NCBI RefSeq assembly: GCF_004309355.1
Contig: NZ_BJCC01000015.1
Location: 1 to 64,000, forward strand
DNA from: Enterococcus florum
GTDB taxonomy: Bacteria > Bacillota > Bacilli > Lactobacillales > Enterococcaceae
Direction: 5' to 3'
Length of the DNA: 64,000 nucleotides
Made by a program: the position numbers and the translations under genes. Position 1 is the stretch's first letter; each line of letters starts with the position of its first letter. This document shows positions 1 to 9,508 of the stretch, piece by piece. The notes below the pieces were generated by a model that searched no databases, was not told the origin of the DNA, and saw only the letters and a program-made list of their open reading frames with translations.

Positions 1-480
1 GTGTGCTTTGAAAACATTGATATAACAAGGGCTGATAATTATGAAATTAGCTCACTTAAGGATAATATTGATACTTTTCAAAAAAGAGTAGTAGAATCCC
101 TAAATCACGCACAAAAGCATTTCTACTCAGACCAAAATGATCAGGATCAGTTCTTAAAAGTTAAAGTCGGAAATCAAATTCAAATTGTATCATTAAAAGA
201 ACTCATGTTTATTGAGACATCCTCCAATTCACACAAGCTTCTGCTTCATTTGGAGAACAGAATAATACATTCTTATGATAAAATTGGGAATTACGACGTC
301 TACCCTGACAAACTATTTAGATCACATAAATCCTATCTAATTAACTTAGATAACATTCTATCTTTCAACAAAACTGAAAGATCTTGCATAATGGCGAATG
401 GAGAACACGTAATGGTTTCCGCGAGAAAAATTAAATTGCTCCAAAAGAAATTGTTTGAACTAAAAGAGAATAGTATGTAA
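1..480 (+). CDS. LytTR-family response regulator, C-terminal part (AgrA/FsrA-like)
   Basis: The reading frame is open from the first base of the window, so the true start lies upstream and the receiver domain is mostly missing. What remains (159 residues) is a short helical linker and, from about residue 50 to 155, a LytTR DNA-binding domain. Diagnostic pieces are the early strand FLKVKVGNQIQIV, the ELMFIETSSNSHKL segment and the RSHKSYLINLDNI segment typical of AgrA-type regulators. LytTR proteins bind direct repeats in promoters and usually answer a peptide-sensing histidine kinase. The kinase and peptide genes would be outside the window. Family is clear; the specific system is not. Confidence 0.85.
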   Translation: MCFENIDITRADNYEISSLKDNIDTFQKRVVESLNHAQKHFYSDQNDQDQFLKVKVGNQIQIVSLKELMFIETSSNSHKLLLHLENRIIHSYDKIGNYDVYPDKLFRSHKSYLINLDNILSFNKTERSCIMANGEHVMVSARKIKLLQKKLFELKENSM

Positions 481-510
481 TGCGTTTTTACATGTAAAAG
501 TCTACTACAC

Positions 511-581
511 TGGATATTGCGGACAAATTGTACCACTATTTGCACTCATGGTACAGTCATCCGATTTTCCTGCAATATCCA
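511..581. repeat. 71-bp nested inverted repeat downstream of the LytTR gene
   Basis: The ends are a perfect 10-bp inverted repeat (TGGATATTGC at 511-520, GCAATATCCA at 572-581). Inside is a second one (GTACCA at 530-535, TGGTAC at 549-554) with short CGGA/TCCG matches between. No T-run follows on either strand, so it is not a classical intrinsic terminator. It could be an mRNA 3' structure, a very short palindromic repeat element or an operator. Confidence 0.5.
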
Positions 582-950
582 ACTTCACTAATGAAAGATT
601 TCTTTTCTTTATGCCCCACAAACTGAATTTTGACTTAGTTTTTAACTCAGTTTCGTTTGATATTTGTTGATATCTTTTAATCTATCAACAGTCTGAAAGC
701 GCTGATATAGAAGCTTTTCAAGCATTTATTGACACTATATAAAAAACAAAAAAATTTTACAACAAATTACTTTAAGATCGTTTATGCATCCCCTAATAAC
801 TCTACGATTTTTACTTAAGTATTTTTGGTCCTTTCGCTTTTACATTATTTGTCTTTATTGCTGAAAATCAACCTTTCCTTTTTATGAAATCGTTTTTATT
901 CTGCTTTTCATCGGAGTTTCTTCAAAGAACTATTAGGCGGCCTTTTCCTG
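582..950. other. AT-rich non-coding stretch upstream of aspA
   Basis: No convincing coding sequence is visible on either strand. The stretch is AT-rich and holds an 8-bp inverted repeat with a 10-bp spacer (TGTTGATA at 665-672, TATCAACA at 683-690) and a cre-like site just after it. Confidence 0.5.
694..707 (+). promoter_or_regulatory. cre-like CcpA site
   Basis: TGAAAGCGCTGATA matches the cre consensus TGWAANCGNTNWCA at 13 of 14 positions. It lies about 290 bp upstream of aspA, far from that gene's likely -10 element. Its target is therefore uncertain. Identified by motif only. Confidence 0.45.
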
Positions 951-959
951 TGCTATAGT
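951..959 (+). promoter_or_regulatory. extended -10 promoter of aspA
   Basis: TGC followed by TATAGT forms an extended -10 element 35 bp before the aspA start codon. No good -35 is present at the expected distance, which is common for extended -10 promoters in Firmicutes. Confidence 0.45.
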
Positions 960-994
960 GTCCTTACATTCAAGGAAAGGCAGGCTATAGCTCT

Positions 995-2389
995 ATGAAG
1001 ACACGCATTGAAACGGACTCGATCGGAAAAAGGAAACTTCCTAAAGAGGCTTACTATGGTATCCACGCGCAACGCGCCAAAGAAAATTTCAGTATCTCTA
1101 AGGAGAAGCTTCATCCGTTGCTGATCAAACACTTGGCACATATTAAACAGGCTGCGGCCAGAACAAATCAGCTGGGCGGAGCTCTCCCTCAAACGATCGG
1201 TTCGGCCATTGAAACAGCCGCTGCTGAAATGGCCGAAGGAATCTGGAACGAGCAAATCATCGTTGATTCAATCCAAGGAGGGGCCGGAACTTCCGCAAAT
1301 ATGAATGTTAATGAAGTGCTTGCAAATCGTGCACTGGAGTTGATCGGAAAAGAAAAAGGCAGCTACCAAATCATTCATCCAAATGATCATGTCAATATGT
1401 GCCAGTCTACAAACGATGTCTTCCCTAGTGCCGGTAAGCTGGCGATGGCTGAATTATTGGAACAATTATTGACGGAGTTGCGGTATTTAGATGATAGTCT
1501 TTTTCAAAAAAAATTAGAATTTGCTGATGTGGCAAAAATTGGACGGACTCAGTTGCAAGAAGCTGTCCCTACATCCTTAGGTGCCAGCTTTGGTGCTTTT
1601 CAGGCAATGATCCACCGTGACATTTTGCGAATTCAGGCTGTAAGAGAAAAATTGTTTACATTGAATCTTAGTGGTACAGCTATTGGCACGCAAGTCAACA
1701 CCACCAAGTATTACCGCCAGCATATTCTGGAGACCTTGCAACACTTTTATAGTGATACGCTCTTTTTAGCAGATGACTTAGTTGAGGCGACACAAAACTT
1801 AGACGTATTTGTTGAAATTTCCGGATGTTTAAAAACTCTAGCTGTAGGTCTTTCTAAAATCTGCAATGACTTGCGGTTGCTTTCCAGCGGCCCTCATTCC
1901 GGTTTTGCGGAATTGGCCCTGCCTATCTGTCAAGCGGGTTCTTCGATCATGCCTGGAAAAATCAACCCTGTGATCCCCGAAGTCGTTAGTCAAGTGGCTT
2001 TTCATGTTATAGGAAATGATTTAACAGTGACGATGGCTGTGGAGGGTGGCCAACTTGAATTGAATGCATTCCAACCGATTCTTTTTCACGATCTGTTTGC
2101 TTCGATCGAGCTGCTGAGCAATGCCGGTCGAACTCTAACTAATTCTTGCATCTTAGGTATTGAAGCAAATCAGAATCACTGTGCAGAGACCCTGGCTAAT
2201 TCAGATAGTCTAATCACCGCCATCGCTCCGTTAACGGGCTACGAACATGCCACCATTTTGTTAAAAGAAGCCCGAAAGTCGAAAAAACCTGTTTCAGCCT
2301 TGATTAAAAATACCAAGATGATGTCTGATCAGCGCTTAGCGCAATTTTTGGATCTTCCAGAAAGCCACCAACCAACCGGCTCTGATTAG
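995..2389 (+). CDS. aspA: aspartate ammonia-lyase
   Basis: This 464-residue protein belongs to the fumarase/aspartase superfamily and would deaminate L-aspartate to fumarate and ammonia in the cytoplasm. Visible marks are the N-terminal ETDSIGKRKLP segment, the substrate-binding GGAGTSANMNVNEV and STNDVFPS regions (about residues 95-145), and the superfamily signature GSSIMPGKINP (about 314-324), whose mobile serine is the catalytic base. Length fits aspartase (about 470). The ATG at 995 follows an AAGGAAAGG ribosome site. Fumarase C is the main alternative, but the N-terminus and length favour aspartase. It is transcribed alone and converges on the Lrp-type gene, with a shared terminator. 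Confidence 0.9.
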   Translation: MKTRIETDSIGKRKLPKEAYYGIHAQRAKENFSISKEKLHPLLIKHLAHIKQAAARTNQLGGALPQTIGSAIETAAAEMAEGIWNEQIIVDSIQGGAGTSANMNVNEVLANRALELIGKEKGSYQIIHPNDHVNMCQSTNDVFPSAGKLAMAELLEQLLTELRYLDDSLFQKKLEFADVAKIGRTQLQEAVPTSLGASFGAFQAMIHRDILRIQAVREKLFTLNLSGTAIGTQVNTTKYYRQHILETLQHFYSDTLFLADDLVEATQNLDVFVEISGCLKTLAVGLSKICNDLRLLSSGPHSGFAELALPICQAGSSIMPGKINPVIPEVVSQVAFHVIGNDLTVTMAVEGGQLELNAFQPILFHDLFASIELLSNAGRTLTNSCILGIEANQNHCAETLANSDSLITAIAPLTGYEHATILLKEARKSKKPVSALIKNTKMMSDQRLAQFLDLPESHQPTGSD

Positions 2390-2435
2390 CAGATTCTTGT
2401 ATTTTATATATCCAACCTTTTAAAACTTCATTATG

Positions 2436-2476
2436 GACAAAGAGAGCTTGGTGCATAGCACCAAGCTCTCTTTGTC
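2436..2476. terminator. bidirectional intrinsic terminator between aspA and the Lrp-type gene
   Basis: A perfect 18-bp inverted repeat (2436-2453 with 2459-2476) surrounds a 5-nt loop. The arms end in AAAG/CTTT tracts, so it can work in both directions. The 3' arm overlaps the stop codon of the minus-strand gene. Confidence 0.8.
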
Positions 2477-2918
2477 AGTCTTCTTCCGGAAGTTTCAACC
2501 CTCTAGGACCGACATTCGTTGAAAAAACGATGTGTGTATGCGTGTCACCGAACTTTTGTAATCGATTGATAAATTCATCCAGCTCAATCGTATTTTGAAA
2601 AATTACCTTTAGATGCATAGAATACATCCCGGTCACACAATCGCATTCCAGCACGTTGGGGATTTGATCGATATAGTCGTAAAACACCGGTTTATCCACC
2701 GCATTTACTGAACAATTGACGTAAGCTTTGATCAAATACCCCAGCTTTTGATAGTCGATCTGCCCTTGATAGTTCACTACGTACCCTTGCGCTTCTAAAT
2801 TCTGAAGCCTGACTGACGCTGAAGGGGATGAGATAAAGCATTCTTTCGCAATCTGCTTGACCGAAACTCGACCGCTTTTTTGGATAATGTTTAAGATCTT
2901 TCTGTCTGTTCCGTCCAT
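2475..2918 (-). CDS. Lrp/AsnC-family transcriptional regulator
   Basis: The 147-residue protein has an N-terminal winged helix-turn-helix (about residues 4-60, starting DRKILNIIQKSGRVSV) and a C-terminal RAM/AsnC ligand-binding domain (about 65-140). Members are octamer-forming, amino-acid-responsive regulators. It follows an AGGAGGG ribosome site. It is the last gene in a minus-strand series of amino-acid transport and metabolism genes, 84 bp after the MFS gene. It is therefore likely to sense the amino acid that the cluster handles, but the ligand cannot be read from sequence. Confidence 0.9.
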   Translation of the reverse strand: MDGTDRKILNIIQKSGRVSVKQIAKECFISSPSASVRLQNLEAQGYVVNYQGQIDYQKLGYLIKAYVNCSVNAVDKPVFYDYIDQIPNVLECDCVTGMYSMHLKVIFQNTIELDEFINRLQKFGDTHTHIVFSTNVGPRGLKLPEED

Positions 2919-3002
2919 AATCTCCCTCCTATTGTGATGTTTCCATTTTAGTCCCTTTTATCTTGTATCACAAGTTTCGCAAGACACTCAATGTTAGATT
3001 TC

Positions 3003-4178
3003 CTAACATAAGTTTTTGCTGAATAACAGAAAAATCGCTAAGGCAAGGATCGCCAGCAATCCGCAGCAAAGATACATCACAAAAAATCCTCTTGCAGCTG
3101 CTAACACGCCCCAAATCATCACACCACCCCCGTAAGCGACATCCAGTGCAGAAGTAAAAATTGCTGTTCCGCTGCCTTTTTGATCTGCCGCTACGTTCAT
3201 TAAAACAATCGTGTTCATCAAAGGCAAAACACTGGCAAAACCAATTCCGTAGAGTACCGCTGCTGCTATCAGTTGGCTCAATGAGCTGCTGATCGCGATC
3301 AAGAAAAAGGCCCCTGCGATGCTCATGATACTCACTGCTATCAGCCGACTTTCCTTTACTTTACGAATCAGTGAAGGAAAACATAAACGGAAAAAAACAG
3401 TGACTAATGCCATGATCGTAAAATAGCAGCTTGCCCCGGCAATCCCCTTTTCCATTGCGTATTGAACTAAAAAAGCGATCACGCCAGAATTAGCCAAACA
3501 AATCAAGAACATGACCAGCGTTGGAACCATGACCGGTTTACGAATCAAGGAATGTGCATAGCCTTTGCGAATCGGACGATCTTTTTTGCTTCTTTTCTGT
3601 TCCTTGTATCGCTCAGAAACAAACAGACTCATGAAAAAAGCCAAAAATGTAAAGACCAGTCCTACACGAAAGAGACTTTGAAACCCAGAGTGTTGAACAA
3701 CGGCTAAACCGATAACAGGACCGATCGCACTTGGAAGAACCTGCGCAATACTAAAATAGCCTAATCCGATGGACAGTTGATCTTTTGGGATCAGATCACT
3801 CATCATTGCACCTGCTGCGGTAGATTGTGTACCATTGCCCACACCTTGAATAAAACGTAAAATCAAAAGAGCAAACAAGCCGCTCCAAATATTCAGCAAT
3901 CCAAAATCCATCAGCAGCAAAAACAACCCTATGCCTAAGATCACTTTTCGGCCATATTGGTCCAGCAGCTTGCCAATGGGCAAACGAAAAAGGAGTGCGG
4001 ACACTCCTAACATTCCTATGATCACGCCAGAATCAGCCTTTGATCCTCCAAGACTTTCTACATAAAGCGGCAGTGTGCCCATCTGAGAGTTGATGGCACA
4101 GCCAGAAAAAAAGGTGACCAGCATCAATAAAATAAAGTCCTTTGTCCAGATTGTCGTAGTTTCTTTGGTTCTTTCCAT
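3003..4178 (-). CDS. MFS transporter
   Basis: This 391-residue polytopic protein has about 12 hydrophobic segments and the MFS loop motif after TM2 (GKLLDQYGRKVIL). The N-terminal half is drug/H+ antiporter-like, as in many exporters. It begins after GGAGGG, 18 bp downstream of the second ABC ATPase gene, in the same apparent operon as an aminotransferase and a D-2-hydroxyacid dehydrogenase. One reading is that it exports the hydroxy or keto acid made by those enzymes. Sugar or drug efflux cannot be excluded. Confidence 0.85.
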   Translation of the reverse strand: MERTKETTTIWTKDFILLMLVTFFSGCAINSQMGTLPLYVESLGGSKADSGVIIGMLGVSALLFRLPIGKLLDQYGRKVILGIGLFLLLMDFGLLNIWSGLFALLILRFIQGVGNGTQSTAAGAMMSDLIPKDQLSIGLGYFSIAQVLPSAIGPVIGLAVVQHSGFQSLFRVGLVFTFLAFFMSLFVSERYKEQKRSKKDRPIRKGYAHSLIRKPVMVPTLVMFLICLANSGVIAFLVQYAMEKGIAGASCYFTIMALVTVFFRLCFPSLIRKVKESRLIAVSIMSIAGAFFLIAISSSLSQLIAAAVLYGIGFASVLPLMNTIVLMNVAADQKGSGTAIFTSALDVAYGGGVMIWGVLAAARGFFVMYLCCGLLAILALAIFLLFSKNLC

Positions 4179-4196
4179 TCCGTCCCTCCAACTCTT

Positions 4197-4940
4197 TTAA
4201 ACTGAGCCAAAAGCAACCTTCGACAAAAAATCTTTTGTCGCCTGTTCTTTCGGCTCACGGAAAAATTCTTGCGGTTTTCCACTTTCAACGACAACGCCCT
4301 CTGCCATAAATACGATTCGATCAGCAACATCATGAGCAAACTGCATTTCATGGGTAACGATGATCATGGTTCGACCTTCTTCTGCCAGATTCTTCATCGT
4401 ATCTAGTACCTCCCCCACCAATTCAGGGTCTAAGGCGGATGTTGGCTCGTCAAAGAGCAGCAAGTCAGGATTTAATGCGATCGCCCGAGCAATACCGACC
4501 CGCTGCTGCTGCCCGCCCGAAAGCTGTTCAGGATACCTATTGGCCTTCTCAGACAGCCCAACCTTTTGAAGCATCTTCATCGCAATCTCTTTGGCCTCTG
4601 ACTTCGGAATTTTTCTGGGGATAATCAACCCCTCCATCACATTTTGCAGTGCAGTTCGATGCTGAAAAAGCTCATAGCCTTGAAACACCATCGCAGTTTT
4701 TAAACAAATCTCCCGAACCCCTTTTGAAAAGGCACGATCAAAGCGAATATGAGTATCTCCTATTTCGATGTCGCCTTTGTCCGCATTTTCTAAAAAATTC
4801 AAACAGCGTAAAAAGGTCGTCTTTCCAGAGCCGCTAGGCCCAATTATGCAAATGACTTCTCCTGGCTTGATGGTTAGATCGATGCCCTTTAGAATCTGAT
4901 CGTTGCCAAATTTTTTATGCACGTTGCGAATTCGAATCAT
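4197..4940 (-). CDS. polar amino-acid ABC transporter ATP-binding protein (second ATPase of the cluster)
   Basis: The 247-residue GlnQ/ArtP-type ATPase shows Walker A GPSGSGKT (residues 34-41), signature LSGGQQQR, Walker B LLLFDEP and the H-loop TH. The start is placed at ATG 4940 because AAGGAGGG sits 7 nt before it; an in-frame codon at 4961 lies upstream of that site. It closely resembles the ATPase encoded at 7202-7951 in the same cluster. The cluster therefore has two ATPases for one visible permease pair, and this one may energise an unlinked permease or be redundant. Confidence 0.9.
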   Translation of the reverse strand: MIRIRNVHKKFGNDQILKGIDLTIKPGEVICIIGPSGSGKTTFLRCLNFLENADKGDIEIGDTHIRFDRAFSKGVREICLKTAMVFQGYELFQHRTALQNVMEGLIIPRKIPKSEAKEIAMKMLQKVGLSEKANRYPEQLSGGQQQRVGIARAIALNPDLLLFDEPTSALDPELVGEVLDTMKNLAEEGRTMIIVTHEMQFAHDVADRIVFMAEGVVVESGKPQEFFREPKEQATKDFLSKVAFGSV

Positions 4941-4965
4941 TTCCCATCCCTCCTTCTTCATTCTC

Positions 4966-5946
4966 TTAGACGACGACTAAGTTTTCTGAGATATTCCCCA
5001 TCGCCATTTCTACAGCATTGTCGAGCACTGTCTCGGTGATCTCTTTTACTGCCTGATCCGTATAATAAGCGATGTGCGGTGTCATAATAACAGTTTCAAA
5101 CGTTTTTAAACGCTGATAGAACGGGTTTTGATCATATCCGACAGCAAAATAGTTTTCTTCATCTTCCAAGGTATCTAAAGCGGCCCCGGAAATATCGCCG
5201 GCTTCCAATGCTGATATCAGCGCTTCAGTATCGATAATTTTCCCTCTGGCAGTATTAACGAGCATGGCCCCTTTCTTCATTTTGGCAAAGGCATCCGCTG
5301 AGAATAGATACTCAGATTCTTTCATAAGCGGAATATGGATACTGATGATATCCGATTTTTCCATCATTTCCTCAAAGGAAACGTAGTCAATAGCTGCTGC
5401 AAGCTGTGAATGAGGCTTGCGACTGCAGGCAATTACAGTAGCTCCCAACGCTTTTAAGCTTTGTGCAACCACAGAACCAATCCTTCCAGTCCCCAGCACA
5501 CCGACTGTCACCTCAGAAAGTTCTTTTCCAATTCTCTTTTGCCGATTTTGCGTCAATTTGGAGGAGTGAAGGTAGTCTGGAATATTACGCAGCAGCATCA
5601 ACACTGACATTACTGCGAAATGTCCAACTGACGTAGGACTGTAACTAGGCACATTCGTCACAGCCAAGCCGTATTTCCCTGCCCATTCAAAGTTTACGCC
5701 GTCAACGCCTGTTGATTTGATCGAAAGGTGCTTCATCCCATATTCAGCCAACCTTCGATAGAGAAACGGCGATTCCCGCATCTCTTGACTAGGGTATAGG
5801 CAGATACCATCGTGTTGTCGGGCCATTTCAACATTTTCCCGGTTCAACGCATCACGAACAATCGTGACTGGCACTTTTGTCCGAGTGGACCAAGCATGAA
5901 TAAATGGAATTTCCACATCTGTTACTCCATAAAAAATCAGTTTCAT
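4966..5946 (-). CDS. D-2-hydroxyacid dehydrogenase (D-lactate dehydrogenase family)
   Basis: The 326-residue protein has the family layout: a substrate domain, a central NAD-binding Rossmann domain with GTGRIG (152-157), then return to the substrate domain. Catalytic residues are visible: Arg234 in TARGKIID, Glu261 and His291 in TPHIAYYT. The family reduces 2-keto acids to D-2-hydroxy acids with NADH; relatives include D-lactate and D-hydroxyisocaproate dehydrogenases and VanH. No ligase or dipeptidase of a vancomycin cluster is nearby, so VanH is unlikely. It lies 12 bp after the aminotransferase gene, suggesting reduction of the keto acid that enzyme produces. Confidence 0.9.
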   Translation of the reverse strand: MKLIFYGVTDVEIPFIHAWSTRTKVPVTIVRDALNRENVEMARQHDGICLYPSQEMRESPFLYRRLAEYGMKHLSIKSTGVDGVNFEWAGKYGLAVTNVPSYSPTSVGHFAVMSVLMLLRNIPDYLHSSKLTQNRQKRIGKELSEVTVGVLGTGRIGSVVAQSLKALGATVIACSRKPHSQLAAAIDYVSFEEMMEKSDIISIHIPLMKESEYLFSADAFAKMKKGAMLVNTARGKIIDTEALISALEAGDISGAALDTLEDEENYFAVGYDQNPFYQRLKTFETVIMTPHIAYYTDQAVKEITETVLDNAVEMAMGNISENLVVV

Positions 5947-5958
5947 TGTTTTTCCCCC

Positions 5959-7182
5959 TTACATTGCTTTTGAATAAGTTGCAATCTGCAGCCCTTCGGC
6001 AATAATGCGCATGCCCTGTTTGATTTCTTTTAGCGTTGGCTTGGTAAAATTCAGGCGAAATGATTTTTCATAGCCTTTTCCAGCAACACTCATCACATTT
6101 CCTGGAATAATGGCAACTTTCTGTTTTTCTAGATAGTCAAAAAATCGCTCTTCTTCTACCTCTTCCCCCAATTTGCAGCAAATAAAGTATCCGCCTGTCG
6201 GTTCAATGAACGACAGTTCTTCTTCTTTAAATGCCTGCAAACAAGTCATCATGAGGTTAAATTTTTCTTTGTACAACCCTTTCAAGGACGCAACATGCGC
6301 CTCAAACTGATAATGCTTCATAAATTCTGCTACTAAGACCTGCCAAAAAAAGTTGCTGTGAGAATCAGAGACTTGTTTTGCTAAAATCAATTTTTCTAAA
6401 ATCGGATCTGATGCCAGTATGAATCCTAAGCGGCAGCTGGGTGCCAGTATCTTTGAAAATGATCCCGCATAGATGACCAACCCTTCTGTGTCCAACGTCT
6501 TTATTTTGGGAATCGCTTCTCCTTGGTAAAGCAAATCTCCATAGGGATCATCTTCAAAAATGATCACTTGGTATTTTTTCGCCAATGCATAGATTTTCTT
6601 GCGTTCCTCGAAAGGAATCGAAGTGCCTAAAGGATTTTGAAACGTAGGGATTAGATAGAGCAGTTTGATTCGTTTTTGCTGGTCGCGTTTCAGCATTGCC
6701 TCTAATACAGTCAAATCGATCGTTTGTTTCTCCAGATCCATCGGAAGAGCCATTGGGATTGCTCCATATCCTTTAATCGCATTGACTGCCCCAGAAAAAG
6801 TTTGTTCTTCACATAAGACGATATCTCCCTCGTTGCATAGAACTCGAACCGCCAGATCCATCGCCTGACTCGATCCGGAAACGATCACGACTTCTTCCTG
6901 ACCGGCCTGAGGGATATTCGTCACCAGCTGCAATCGTTTTTTCAACAAGCGTCTCAACTCTGGATACCCTTCTGTCGCACCATATTGCAAGAAGGATTCC
7001 GGATCAAATTCGCTGAACATTGTTGCTGCGATTTCTCCCATGGTCTCCATTGGAAATGCATCAACTGGCGGATACCCATAGGCAAAGGAAATGACTTCTT
7101 TTTGCTCCATGTTTTTGTGTGCATTTTCCCGTAACGGAGATACCTTTAATTGACTCATTCGATCTGAAAATTGATAATTCAT
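5959..7182 (-). CDS. PLP-dependent aminotransferase, class I/II (2-aminoadipate aminotransferase/LysN-like)
   Basis: This 407-residue fold-type I aminotransferase lacks the N-terminal GntR domain of MocR regulators, so it is an enzyme rather than a regulator. PLP contacts are visible: SGSSQAMDLA (about 102-111), Asn183 in FQNPLG, the FEDDPYGDL motif (about 209-217) and the Schiff-base Lys244 in GSFSKILAP. LysN-like enzymes have broad specificity for aromatic, branched or aminoadipate substrates. It lies between the ABC importer genes and the hydroxyacid dehydrogenase gene. The substrate is inferred to be the imported amino acid. Start ATG follows GAGGAGG. Confidence 0.9.
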   Translation of the reverse strand: MNYQFSDRMSQLKVSPLRENAHKNMEQKEVISFAYGYPPVDAFPMETMGEIAATMFSEFDPESFLQYGATEGYPELRRLLKKRLQLVTNIPQAGQEEVVIVSGSSQAMDLAVRVLCNEGDIVLCEEQTFSGAVNAIKGYGAIPMALPMDLEKQTIDLTVLEAMLKRDQQKRIKLLYLIPTFQNPLGTSIPFEERKKIYALAKKYQVIIFEDDPYGDLLYQGEAIPKIKTLDTEGLVIYAGSFSKILAPSCRLGFILASDPILEKLILAKQVSDSHSNFFWQVLVAEFMKHYQFEAHVASLKGLYKEKFNLMMTCLQAFKEEELSFIEPTGGYFICCKLGEEVEEERFFDYLEKQKVAIIPGNVMSVAGKGYEKSFRLNFTKPTLKEIKQGMRIIAEGLQIATYSKAM

Positions 7183-7201
7183 ACGTTTCCTCCTCTATTC
7201 G

Positions 7202-7951
7202 TTAACCTGCCTTCAATTGATTGGTAAAACGTGATAAAAAGATCTTTGTTCGTTCTTCCTTCGGTGTATAAAACAGCTCTTGGGGCGTACCAGACTCAAC
7301 GATATGCCCGTGCTCCATGAACACTACCTGATCCGCCACATCATGAGCGAATTGCATTTCATGGGTCACTAAAATCATAGTGATCCCCTCCTTGGCGAGG
7401 GATTGAATCAACGCTAAGGTCTGACTCACCAGCTCAGGATCCAGTGCGGAAGTAGGCTCGTCAAACAAAATCACCGCTGGATTCAAAGCCAAGGCTCTAG
7501 CAATCCCGATTCGCTGTTGCTGTCCTCCCGACAATTGGACAGGATAATGATCTGCGCGATCTTCTAATCCAACCTTTTTCAGCAATCTTTTTGCGATCGT
7601 TCTCGCCTCATTTTTGCTTTTCCCCTGTGTAAGAACCAAGGGCATCGCAATATTTTCCAGCGCTGTTTTATTAGTGAAAAGCGCATAATTTTGAAAAACC
7701 ATCGCTGTGCTTCGCTGAATCTGTAAAATTTCTTTCTTTGTTGCTGTCGCTATATCTGTCAACTGATTTTCAATAACGATTTTTCCTTGATCCGCTGTTT
7801 CCAAAAAATTGAGGCATCGTAGAAAGGTCGTTTTTCCAGAGCCGCTGGGACCTAAAAGGACGACGACCTCGCCTTTCTTTACCTCTAGATCGATGCCCTT
7901 CAACACTTGATTTTCTCCAAAGGACTTATGGATTTCCTTAATTTTTATCAT
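7202..7951 (-). CDS. polar amino-acid ABC transporter ATP-binding protein
   Basis: The GlnQ/ArtP-type ATPase (249 residues) has Walker [17 protein letters not shown] and Walker B VILFDEP motifs. The start is assigned to ATG 7951, preceded by AAAGGAGAGG and overlapping the stop of the upstream permease gene, a sign of translational coupling. An in-frame codon at 7990 lies inside the permease gene and is less likely. It would drive import through the two permeases of this cluster. Confidence 0.92.
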   Translation of the reverse strand: MIKIKEIHKSFGENQVLKGIDLEVKKGEVVVLLGPSGSGKTTFLRCLNFLETADQGKIVIENQLTDIATATKKEILQIQRSTAMVFQNYALFTNKTALENIAMPLVLTQGKSKNEARTIAKRLLKKVGLEDRADHYPVQLSGGQQQRIGIARALALNPAVILFDEPTSALDPELVSQTLALIQSLAKEGITMILVTHEMQFAHDVADQVVFMEHGHIVESGTPQELFYTPKEERTKIFLSRFTNQLKAG

Positions 7952-8655
7952 GATAATTTTCCTCTCCTTTGCAGTATTCTTCTCTCCCATAAACTTGATG
8001 TCTTTTCAATGATTAAACTGATGCTCCAATAAATGATTGCGACCGCGACATAGGCTTCTAAAAAGCGATAATTCTGTTGCGCAGTGATTTTCGCTGCTGC
8101 AAACACATCGACAACACTTACCATCGACGCCAGTGCCGATGCTTTGATCAAGGTGATCAATAGGTTGCTGATCATTGGCAACGCCACGGGGAATACTTGC
8201 GGCATCAGTACACGGCGGATCGTTTGAAAGGTCGTGAGTCCGATTGATTTGGCTGCATCGTATTGTCCCTGCTTGATTGAAGAGAGGGCTCCTCGAAAAA
8301 CCTCGCTTAAATTGATTGTTGCCATCAAACTCAGTGCAAAAATCACGATCCAGATTGGATCAATATCTTTAAATCGAATACCCCAATTCATTGATTCCGA
8401 AAAAGCATTGAACTGTTGGGAGAAGAGCATGAAGATCCCGAGTATCACCAAGACGATTGGAACTCCTTTTAAAACAGTGACAAGAAATTGAAAAAGTGGC
8501 GACAACCCTTTGATGTTGTAATTGCGAATCAGCGCGATTCCCCAACCGATTACCAATCCTACTATTAGTGCTGCACCAGCCATAAAGAGCGTTGTTCCGA
8601 TATATTGAACTGCTGTTTTCAATGCCTCTACCATGATATCCAGCTTAAAGCTCAT
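7948..8655 (-). CDS. amino-acid ABC transporter permease (second permease)
   Basis: This HisM/GlnP-type permease of about 235 residues has roughly five transmembrane helices and the cytoplasmic EAA loop ([17 protein letters not shown]) that docks to the ATPase. The start at 8655 gives a normal spacer from AAGGG. An in-frame ATG at 8664 overlaps the stop of the binding-protein gene but sits directly against that ribosome site. With the permease at 9509-10255 it would form a heterodimeric membrane channel. Confidence 0.9.
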   Translation of the reverse strand: MSFKLDIMVEALKTAVQYIGTTLFMAGAALIVGLVIGWGIALIRNYNIKGLSPLFQFLVTVLKGVPIVLVILGIFMLFSQQFNAFSESMNWGIRFKDIDPIWIVIFALSLMATINLSEVFRGALSSIKQGQYDAAKSIGLTTFQTIRRVLMPQVFPVALPMISNLLITLIKASALASMVSVVDVFAAAKITAQQNYRFLEAYVAVAIIYWSISLIIEKTSSLWERRILQRRGKLS

Positions 8656-8660
8656 AATCC

Positions 8661-9491
8661 TCATCCCTTCTTTTCGTTTGCCTTTGGAACATAATCTCCC
8701 TGTAAGTACTCTTCTGAGATCTCACTAATCGTCCCATCCGCAATCAACTCGGTGAGCGCACCATTGATCGCTTCCATTAATTCTTTATCTGTTTCTTTGT
8801 TGAATAACAGATAAGCGTCCGATTTATGGACCGGTTTTTCACCTGTTTCAAGCGCAACATCGAAGGAACGATTATACGTATCGACTTGGTATTTCGGTGC
8901 CAAGGTAGCATCAACTGCGCCTGAGGTCACAGATTGAACGATTTGTTCAGGTGTGTATTCCCCATAAACCAATTCAAAAGCACCGTCGTTTTCCGCTAAA
9001 TAGGCTTCAGCCATCGCTGCTTGATTAGTGGCAGTAGTGACATACACCTTTTTCCCCTTCAGTTCTTCAAAAGAATCAATCGGGGCACCTTGCGTACTAT
9101 CGGTTACGATATACGTGTCCCAAACGACATAACCAACATCGCCATAGGTGAATTTCTCCTGACGTTCTTCATTGATTTCATATTCGTAAGCGGCAAAATC
9201 AACCTTTTTACTTTCAAGATTGGACAATGTCGTCGGAAAATCTCCACCTTGAAAAGTGAAATAGTAATCCTCCAGTTTTTCGTCGATTGCTTTGACCACT
9301 TGAACGTCGTACCCATCGTACTCGCCTTCCTCATTGAGGTAGCAATAAGGAAGGCCATCATTTCCTGTACCGACCTTCACTTCGGTTCCCTTTTGTGTGT
9401 TGGCCTCTGATTCCGCATCATTGCCACATCCGCTAAGCCCGATTCCTGCCAACGCAATAACCCCCAGCATGATCCATTTTGACGTTTTCAT
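8661..9491 (-). CDS. amino-acid ABC transporter substrate-binding lipoprotein
   Basis: The 276-residue protein has a signal peptide with lipobox LSGC (lipidated Cys22), so it is anchored outside the membrane. The mature part is a family 3 solute-binding protein (SBP_bac_3) with the early motif VGTGNDGLPYCYLNEEGEY and an aromatic-rich binding cleft. These proteins deliver polar or sulfur-containing amino acids such as cystine to their permease. The exact ligand is unknown. Start follows AAAGGAGG. Both permease genes flank it. Confidence 0.92.
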   Translation of the reverse strand: MKTSKWIMLGVIALAGIGLSGCGNDAESEANTQKGTEVKVGTGNDGLPYCYLNEEGEYDGYDVQVVKAIDEKLEDYYFTFQGGDFPTTLSNLESKKVDFAAYEYEINEERQEKFTYGDVGYVVWDTYIVTDSTQGAPIDSFEELKGKKVYVTTATNQAAMAEAYLAENDGAFELVYGEYTPEQIVQSVTSGAVDATLAPKYQVDTYNRSFDVALETGEKPVHKSDAYLLFNKETDKELMEAINGALTELIADGTISEISEEYLQGDYVPKANEKKG

Positions 9492-9508
9492 AGATTTCCT
9501 CCTTTGAT

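Noticed and set aside
333-545. A 70-codon minus-strand reading frame considered as a signalling-peptide gene beside the LytTR regulator
   Set aside because: It is mostly antisense to the LytTR coding sequence, has no ribosome site and no AgrD-like features.
4966-5946. VanH-like dehydrogenase as part of a vancomycin-resistance cluster
   Set aside because: No D-Ala-D-Lac ligase, VanX or VanRS genes are nearby; transport and aminotransferase neighbours point to amino-acid metabolism.
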